Below are positions 6,262 to 10,626 of a DNA stretch of 10,626 nt, one piece after another. Source of the DNA: Candidatus Poseidoniaceae archaeon. Lineage in GTDB: Archaea > Thermoplasmatota > Poseidoniia > Poseidoniales > Poseidoniaceae. Location: contig JAKMGM010000062.1 of assembly GCA_022424925.1 (NCBI GenBank), positions 1 to 10,626 of the forward strand, in the 5' to 3' direction. The position numbers were made by a program, and so were the translations under genes. The notes under the pieces were generated by a model, which was not told the origin of the DNA, searched no databases, and saw nothing but the letters and a program-made list of their open reading frames with translations. Position 1 is the stretch's first letter. Each line of letters begins with the position of its first letter.

Positions 6262-7500
6262 ATGGCACGAAAGCTTCCCGCACAACCTGAAATCAACATT
6301 GGCTTAGTAGGACACGTTGACCACGGAAAAACAACGCTTACGCAAGCGCTCTCCGGTATTTGGACCGACACCCATTCCGAAGAAAGAAAACGCGGGATAT
6401 CAATTAAACTCGGTTATGCTGACACTGCGTTTTACAAAACAAAGGAAGGACAGTACTATGCCACCGGTCGGCATCCTGAAGGAAAAGACGATGACCCAAA
6501 GGAATTGGAGCGAGTCATATCGTTTGTTGACGCACCAGGTCACGAAACCCTGATGGCCATCATGATCACTGGGGCTTCCATCATGGACGGTGCCATGTTA
6601 ATGGTCGCTGCAAACGAAACGTGTCCTCAACCGCAAACACGAGAACACCTCATGGCGCTTGAGATTGCGGGCATTGAGAATATCGTCATTGTACAGAACA
6701 AAATTGACTTGGTCAGTAAAGAACGGGCACTGGAATCCCATGCTGAAGTCAAAGCGTTCCTCAAGGGCACCATTGCAGAGAATGCCCCAATCATTCCGGT
6801 TTCAGCGCATCACGATGTCAACTTGGATATTCTTATTGACGCTATCCAAAAAACGATTCCAACACCTGACCGCTCACAACACAAGCGCTCAATAATGCAC
6901 GTCGCTCGCTCGTTCGACATCAACCGCCCCGGTACCCGCCCAACGAAACTTCGTGGCGGTGTGATTGGTGGAAGCATCATCGAAGGTAACTTCGACGTTG
7001 GCGATGAAATCATCATTGGCCCGGGTCGCAAAATTGAGAACGGTTCAAAGACGTCATGGGAGCCAATCCAAGCAACTGTGAAGAGCATGAAGGGCGGTGG
7101 TTTAGACCTTGAAAGCATGCACTCCGGCGGCTTGTGTGGAATGGCAACCATGCTTGACCCTTCCATTACAACTTCCGATAACTTATCCGGACAAGTCGTT
7201 GCACGCAAGGGTGACTTACCTGAGGTACGTTCATCCGTATCCATTGATATCAAACTCATGGAAACCATGGTTGCTGGAGAGGGTGAGGCTCCTGAGAAAA
7301 TCTATCCACTTCGAAACAACGAGATGTTGATGATTAACGTGGCAACAGCAACTTCAGTTGGTGTCACGAAAAATTCGGAGAAAGGTAAGGCGACTCTCGA
7401 CCTGCGTCTACCAATTTGTGCCGATACTGGACAACGTGTGTCCCTTTCGCGTCGTGTTGGCTCTCGCTGGCGACTGATTGGATACGGAACGATTCTCTGA
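6262..7500 (+). CDS. eif2g: Translation initiation factor aIF2 subunit gamma
   Basis: The GTPase subunit of archaeal initiation factor 2, which with alpha and beta subunits brings Met-tRNAi to the small ribosomal subunit. At 412 residues it has the family length. GTPase motifs are complete: G1 GHVDHGKT (17-24), switch I RGISIKLGYAD (44-54), G3 DAPGHE (90-95), G4 NKID (146-149) and G5 VSAHH (180-184). Two beta-barrel domains follow, with RSFDINRPGTRP, LRGGVIGGSI and the C-terminal RRVGSRWRLIGYGTI as typical segments. Oddly, residues 52-84, between switch I and G3, where most archaeal and eukaryotic gamma subunits carry a four-cysteine zinc knuckle, contain no cysteine at all and instead read as a charged loop of similar position. 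A good Shine-Dalgarno sequence precedes it; the PIN gene starts within a few bases of its stop. Confidence 0.97.
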   Translation: MARKLPAQPEINIGLVGHVDHGKTTLTQALSGIWTDTHSEERKRGISIKLGYADTAFYKTKEGQYYATGRHPEGKDDDPKELERVISFVDAPGHETLMAIMITGASIMDGAMLMVAANETCPQPQTREHLMALEIAGIENIVIVQNKIDLVSKERALESHAEVKAFLKGTIAENAPIIPVSAHHDVNLDILIDAIQKTIPTPDRSQHKRSIMHVARSFDINRPGTRPTKLRGGVIGGSIIEGNFDVGDEIIIGPGRKIENGSKTSWEPIQATVKSMKGGGLDLESMHSGGLCGMATMLDPSITTSDNLSGQVVARKGDLPEVRSSVSIDIKLMETMVAGEGEAPEKIYPLRNNEMLMINVATATSVGVTKNSEKGKATLDLRLPICADTGQRVSLSRRVGSRWRLIGYGTIL

Positions 7501-7502
7501 GT

Positions 7503-7910
7503 GTGGGCCAATTGAAGGTGGTTATCTCTCAACAGGTTTTGATTGATGCTTGTGGTTGGGCGGCCGTGATTGATTCTGGCATGAATATTGATTCCGAAAT
7601 GAACAAAGTGTTCGGGCCAGCACAACTGTTGCTTCTTGACAGCGTTAAACAAGAAGTTGAACGGCTCAACCTTGAACGGCCACGCAACAAAAACCTACTT
7701 CTGCCTTTACTGGAACAGAAATCGCAACGCGTAGAACCGCTCAACGATGGTTCTGAGCACACTGATGACCAACTGTTTGAACTTGCATCAGACTTGTCAA
7801 TACCAGTTCTTACGGTTGATGTTGATTTGAAGCGAAGGTTGTATGATGCAGACATAGCCATTTTAGAAGTCAGTAAAAACCAGCGGCTTCAACTCGTTGA
7901 TTCTCTATAG
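7503..7910 (+). CDS. PIN-domain protein (Fcf1/VapC9-like putative RNase)
   Basis: A small PIN-domain protein, about 135 residues from the GTG at 7503. PIN domains are metal-dependent RNA nucleases with four acidic residues, all visible here: Asp15 in VLIDACGW, Glu51 in VKQEVERL, Asp88/89 in HTDDQLFELA, and Asp106/108 in TVDVDLKRRL. The open frame extends back into aIF2 gamma, but the PIN fold begins just before VLIDACGW, so the start must be GTG 7503, TTG 7512 or GTG 7518; none is clearly marked by a ribosome binding site. Its place directly after aIF2 gamma is shared with other archaea, where a PIN protein of the Fcf1/Nob1-related kind sits at this locus. No antitoxin gene adjoins it, so a role in rRNA or other RNA processing is more likely than toxin-antitoxin. 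The next gene converges on it after 14 bases. Confidence 0.82.
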   Translation: MGQLKVVISQQVLIDACGWAAVIDSGMNIDSEMNKVFGPAQLLLLDSVKQEVERLNLERPRNKNLLLPLLEQKSQRVEPLNDGSEHTDDQLFELASDLSIPVLTVDVDLKRRLYDADIAILEVSKNQRLQLVDSL

Positions 7911-7924
7911 AACCACTTCTTCGG

Positions 7925-8224
7925 TCAAGGGAGTGTGAAAAGAACGTCGTCTCCGTGCCCGTTAAGAAGGCCAATTTTAACGCCAGCATCGATCCAAGCA
8001 TGTGCATAATTGATAGCACCAAAAGCCCGAACATGATCACCGATGGACAAGAAATGAGCAGCATCTGATGCATAGTCGTCTGCCATTCGCATCATGATGG
8101 CTAATTTTTCGGCATCGTCGCTGCCCTCAGAGCAAAGTGATGTGGCTTTTTCCCGAGCTCTTCGGGTAATGTCAAGGTATTTTTCAACACGCTCTGTAGT
8201 TACCGTTTTCAAATCTTCACTCAT
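7925..8224 (-). CDS. DUF357 family protein
   Basis: A 99-residue helical protein of the archaeal DUF357 family, whose function is not established. Recognisable segments are VEKYLDITRRAREKA near the N-terminus, then MADDYASDAAHFLSIGDHVRAFGAINYAHAWIDAGVKIGLL, here split as ADDYASDAAHFL (about 48-59), GDHVRAFGAINYAHAWIDAG (about 62-81) and a final DVLFTLP. The ATG (8222-8224) overlaps the stop of the propeller gene by the ATGA arrangement, and a near-perfect AAGGAGG site lies seven bases upstream inside that gene, so it is translationally coupled and last in the operon. In other archaea DUF357 genes are found near information-processing genes; here the plus-strand aIF2 gamma/PIN block converges on it. 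Confidence 0.88.
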   Translation of the reverse strand: MSEDLKTVTTERVEKYLDITRRAREKATSLCSEGSDDAEKLAIMMRMADDYASDAAHFLSIGDHVRAFGAINYAHAWIDAGVKIGLLNGHGDDVLFTLP

Positions 8225-9270
8225 TCTCCGCCCTCCTTTTGGCGCTTGAGCAGACGACGGACATCTTCTGAGCGTCCGAGAGCTCCGTAGAGTTCTACTG
8301 CACGCGAAAGTCTGCCCTCATCTTCAGCAGTCTGTGCTCGCATAAACAGCGCTTTTCGTTCATCCCAATTTTTGGCCAGTGCCGCCTCAGCAGCCGCTTG
8401 GTATCTGCCCTGTCGTTCGGCTTGAGCCAAGTGTGGAGCCGTCCAGCGTCGAATCAAGCCGTCACGGGTTGCAGTGACCATCGTATCAGGCGTAAGACCG
8501 ATGAGCAAGTCACCAAGATTCATTGTGTCCCCGAGCAACAACGGATTTTCATTGGCTTGATGTGCTGACAAATGATGAAGATGCCCTTCAATTCCGAGCA
8601 CCCACCATCCGTCGGCACTTCGAACGCCTTCCATCGGTTCGAGGGATTCGTATTCAATTCGTTCTAAAGCATCCCATCCAAACGGATGAGGAACACCTTC
8701 CCAAATCCCGCCATCGCTGGATTGCATCAATAATCGGCCGTTCATGAGCGGTGTGACCCAACTCCATACGCGGTTCTCAAGTACTCGCTTTTGGTCGCTT
8801 TGTGCAAGTCGGGCGCACCACAATTTGCCGTCAGCATCTTGCCACATCATGTGCTCACGGTCGAGCCAGCCGAGTAAACGACGAACCTTACCGCTGTCGA
8901 GTCGACGAAGACCGGTTCCTTCGTGCGTGAACAGATGCAGGTGACCTTCACGACCTGAAAGAATCCAACCGCCTCCTGGCCGTGCCAGTAGTTCAGCAAA
9001 TCCACCTGGTGTAGAGCGTCCCTCGTGAAGCAAAGAGCCATCTGAGGTTGAAAGAACGTAGAATCCATGGGCTGCTAAGATACCAAGTACTCCGTTGTTC
9101 GCTTGGGCGCAGTGCGCTTTGAACGGTAGTTCAATCCTCCAACGTATGCTTCCATCCGCTTCGATCATGAAGAGATCAAGTCCGCTACTGACCACCATTC
9201 CCCCTTCTACCGGAGCAAGGGCTGCAATGCGTTGTGGAGCTTGCCAAGACCATGTAATCGACCAAGACAT
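8221..9270 (-). CDS. Beta-propeller (WD40/PQQ-like) protein with C-terminal helical, TPR-like tail
   Basis: A 349-residue protein without a signal peptide or membrane segment, so probably cytoplasmic. I count seven repeated units with a hydrophobic strand, a small turn (DG, EG, NG) and another strand: around MVVSSGLDLFMIEADGSI, LGILAAHGFYVLSTSDGS, WILSGREGHLHLFTHEG, MMWQDADGKLWCARL, RLLMQSSDGGIWEG, WWVLGIEGHLHHLS and MVTATRDGLIRRWTA. This fits a seven-bladed propeller. The last ~70 residues are helical (LAQAERQGRYQAAAEAAL, KALFMRAQTAEDEGRLSRAV, YGALGRSEDVRRLL), like TPR or sel1 hairpins. Both parts suggest a protein-binding scaffold; the specific role is unknown. The ATG at 9270 overlaps the upstream stop by one base (TGATG) and is served by GGCGGTGAT five bases before it; a TTG at 9273 is less likely. 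The DUF357 gene overlaps its end by four bases. Confidence 0.83.
   Translation of the reverse strand: MSWSITWSWQAPQRIAALAPVEGGMVVSSGLDLFMIEADGSIRWRIELPFKAHCAQANNGVLGILAAHGFYVLSTSDGSLLHEGRSTPGGFAELLARPGGGWILSGREGHLHLFTHEGTGLRRLDSGKVRRLLGWLDREHMMWQDADGKLWCARLAQSDQKRVLENRVWSWVTPLMNGRLLMQSSDGGIWEGVPHPFGWDALERIEYESLEPMEGVRSADGWWVLGIEGHLHHLSAHQANENPLLLGDTMNLGDLLIGLTPDTMVTATRDGLIRRWTAPHLAQAERQGRYQAAAEAALAKNWDERKALFMRAQTAEDEGRLSRAVELYGALGRSEDVRRLLKRQKEGGE
8232..8238 (-). promoter_or_regulatory. Strong Shine-Dalgarno of the DUF357 gene
   Basis: On the minus strand AAGGAGG sits seven bases before the DUF357 ATG, within the last codons of the propeller gene (its KRQKEGGE end). It supports coupled, efficient translation. 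Confidence 0.7.
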
Positions 9271-10626
9271 CAAACATCACCGCCTATTACTTTCCAAGCA
9301 ATCAATTGAGCCCTTGCCGCCTGTGTCAATTCAAAATACCGGTTTCGCCCAAGTGTGCGTACACTCAAAATACCGCCCTTGAGAAGACGATTACTAATCT
9401 GTGAGAGCCTTGCACGTTTGATGTTCAAGAGTGTGAGTAGTTCGCTATCTGAAGGAGAGTACCTACGCTCATTGGCAACAGAAATGACGGTAATCTCATG
9501 GCGGGTAAGCGCTGAGAGTAGAGTCGCATTCAACGGGAAATCCTGTTTTTCAGTGACTGGAGTGCGTTGGAGTGCCTCCAATGCATCGACCAATTGACGA
9601 CGATTGTGAGTCGATTGTTGTCCGTTTTGGGACAACAACACCTGTTGCAGCGCCTTCATCACCGGAACCATTCCGGCAAGTTCCCCGAGAAGTCCGTTCG
9701 ATGTGGAGAGAGGGTCGCTCATAACGTTGGAAGGGTTTTGGGGTGCTGAGAATGGTTCAATGTCCTCATCCTCTACTTCAAGCGAATCAAAAAAACCTAT
9801 TTCATCATGCATGAGGTATGCTGAATCATCTTCAGAAACAACTTCTTCAACAGGTTCGGCCGGTTTCAGCGAGGGGTCGACCCACAATTCTGCACCTTCT
9901 GTCGACTCAACCAATTGCTCAAGTGTTTGTTCGTCGTTGTCATGCTCGGCATGGCCTTTGTCGATGTAGGTTCTGTTTCGGCGAAACAGGCCAGTCATAC
10001 CTTTGGTTGCAATCGGGTCCAAAGGGGGCCTCTGAATCGGTTCTGGCTTCGCCTGTGGAGGTGTTGCTGGATAACCGTCTTGGTAATCATCGAGTGCTTC
10101 AAGAATTTTCAGTTCCTCCTGATTTTCTTGATCTTCCGTCAGTTGGTCTAAATCCAAGTCAAACATATTGCTTACATCTTCGATGCTTTCCATAATTTTC
10201 GCATCTTGAACTTCTTGCAATCTCAACACATCGGCTTCTTCTTGGACATGGTTTTCCTCTTCCGCAGATTGTTCCTCTAACGTCGAATGTTCATCAGCCG
10301 TCGCCAGCATGGACTCAAAAGTTGGATGAATGGTCGACTCTTCAACTGGTGGCATGAATTGTGGCTCAGATACAGGCGTTGAAGGATTGTACGTGGGTTG
10401 GAGGTTCGTGAGCTGTGACATTTTGGCACTGTCAATCGCATCTCGCATAACACGAATGACCTCAGCGGGCACCCCGCCTGTTTGTTCAAACAGATGTTGG
10501 GCATCTTCTTTGTCAAAGGAAAAAGCCTTTTTCGTTGATTTTTCAATACGTCGTTCGATAAGTAGTTGAACTTCTTCAGCAGAAAGATTTGGGAGGGGGT
10601 CCAAGTGCTCGAGACGTTGCAAAATT
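9270..10626 (-). CDS. AAA+-like ATPase C-terminal part with acidic linker and winged helix (5' partial)
   Basis: The frame is open to the right edge; the apparent first codon at 10622 is a TTG preceded by more coding sequence, so the gene begins outside the window. The 451 visible residues have three parts. The first ~60 (LDPLPNLSAEEVQLLIERRI, then FSFDKEDAQHLFEQTGGVP) resemble the lid of AAA+ ATPases of the Orc/DnaA/STAND sort, where LxPLs..E and TGGxP are typical; the Walker motifs would lie upstream and are not seen. Residues about 70-310 are acidic and probably disordered. Residues about 360-445 form a winged helix with a recognition-helix region (RLSQISNRLLKGG) and wing (LSVRTLGRNRYFELT), as in MarR/ArsR-like domains. 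It is probably a DNA-binding ATPase or regulator. The stop overlaps the propeller ATG by one base, so the two are coupled. Confidence 0.75.
   Translation of the reverse strand, partial: ILQRLEHLDPLPNLSAEEVQLLIERRIEKSTKKAFSFDKEDAQHLFEQTGGVPAEVIRVMRDAIDSAKMSQLTNLQPTYNPSTPVSEPQFMPPVEESTIHPTFESMLATADEHSTLEEQSAEEENHVQEEADVLRLQEVQDAKIMESIEDVSNMFDLDLDQLTEDQENQEELKILEALDDYQDGYPATPPQAKPEPIQRPPLDPIATKGMTGLFRRNRTYIDKGHAEHDNDEQTLEQLVESTEGAELWVDPSLKPAEPVEEVVSEDDSAYLMHDEIGFFDSLEVEDEDIEPFSAPQNPSNVMSDPLSTSNGLLGELAGMVPVMKALQQVLLSQNGQQSTHNRRQLVDALEALQRTPVTEKQDFPLNATLLSALTRHEITVISVANERRYSPSDSELLTLLNIKRARLSQISNRLLKGGILSVRTLGRNRYFELTQAARAQLIAWKVIGGDV
9276..9284 (-). promoter_or_regulatory. Strong Shine-Dalgarno of the propeller gene
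   Basis: On the minus strand GGCGGTGAT, one mismatch from GGAGGTGAT, lies five bases before the ATG at 9270 and within the final codons of the upstream gene. It decides for this ATG over the TTG at 9273. Confidence 0.65.

Noticed and set aside
6810..7268. Minus-strand open frame of 152 codons inside aIF2 gamma
   Set aside because: It is antisense to conserved barrel domains of aIF2 gamma; its Ser/Pro/Met-rich composition is what a shadow frame gives.
7416..7502. Upstream in-frame start (ATG 7416) for the PIN gene
   Set aside because: It would add 29 residues read from the aIF2 gamma coding sequence in another frame, and PIN proteins begin just before the first Asp.
7503..8224. PIN and DUF357 genes as a toxin-antitoxin pair
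   Set aside because: They are on opposite strands and converge; DUF357 belongs to a different operon and the PIN gene follows aIF2 gamma.
9600..10620. Plus-strand open frames opposite the acidic linker
   Set aside because: They are shadows of a Glu/Asp-rich coding sequence on the minus strand and have no ribosome binding sites or domains.
10620..10622. TTG at 10622 as the start of the AAA+-like gene
   Set aside because: The frame stays open to the edge and the protein begins in the middle of an ATPase lid, so the gene is cut by the window.

Overview
The window looks like a chromosomal segment of a mesophilic archaeon of moderate GC. Diphthamide synthase Dph2, an Orc1/Cdc6 initiator, ribosomal protein eS6, translation factor aIF2 gamma, an archaeal-type hypoxanthine/guanine phosphoribosyltransferase and a DUF357 protein together make archaea near certain. 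An acyl-CoA dehydrogenase and a double EF-hand protein among these genes fit marine Group II/III euryarchaea (Poseidoniales and relatives). That finer placement is inference from gene content, not from a phylogeny.

Layout. (1) 1-893, plus: 3' part of an EF-hand protein with an acidic coiled-coil middle and a possible OB-like C-terminal domain. (2) 894-2063, minus: acyl-CoA dehydrogenase, whose stop codon directly abuts that of gene 1. (3) 2064-2184: divergent promoter region. (4) 2185-4370, plus: GcvH-like protein, hpt and dph2 in close succession. (5) 4423-5655, plus: orc1/cdc6, with nested inverted repeats at its start. (6) 5735-7910, plus: information-processing block of eS6, aIF2 gamma and a PIN-domain protein, with a TATA-like box and a 7-bp inverted repeat in front. 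(7) 7925-10626, minus: a three-gene, translationally coupled operon, read right to left: AAA+-like/winged-helix protein (5' end outside the window), a probable seven-bladed beta-propeller with a helical tail, and a DUF357 protein.

Region 6 is the conserved core: ribosome, initiator tRNA delivery and a putative RNA-processing nuclease. The three genes of region 7 overlap by 1 and 4 bases and have strong Shine-Dalgarno sequences, so their products are probably made together and may act together; their joint function is not known to me and this is the best candidate for an undescribed system.

The oddest individual genes are the GcvH-like protein, whose lipoyl hairpin is shortened and lacks the canonical ESVK lysine context, and aIF2 gamma, which lacks the usual zinc-knuckle cysteines. 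No RNA genes, CRISPR arrays, insertion sequences or obvious mobile elements were seen. No gap between genes exceeds about 120 bases.
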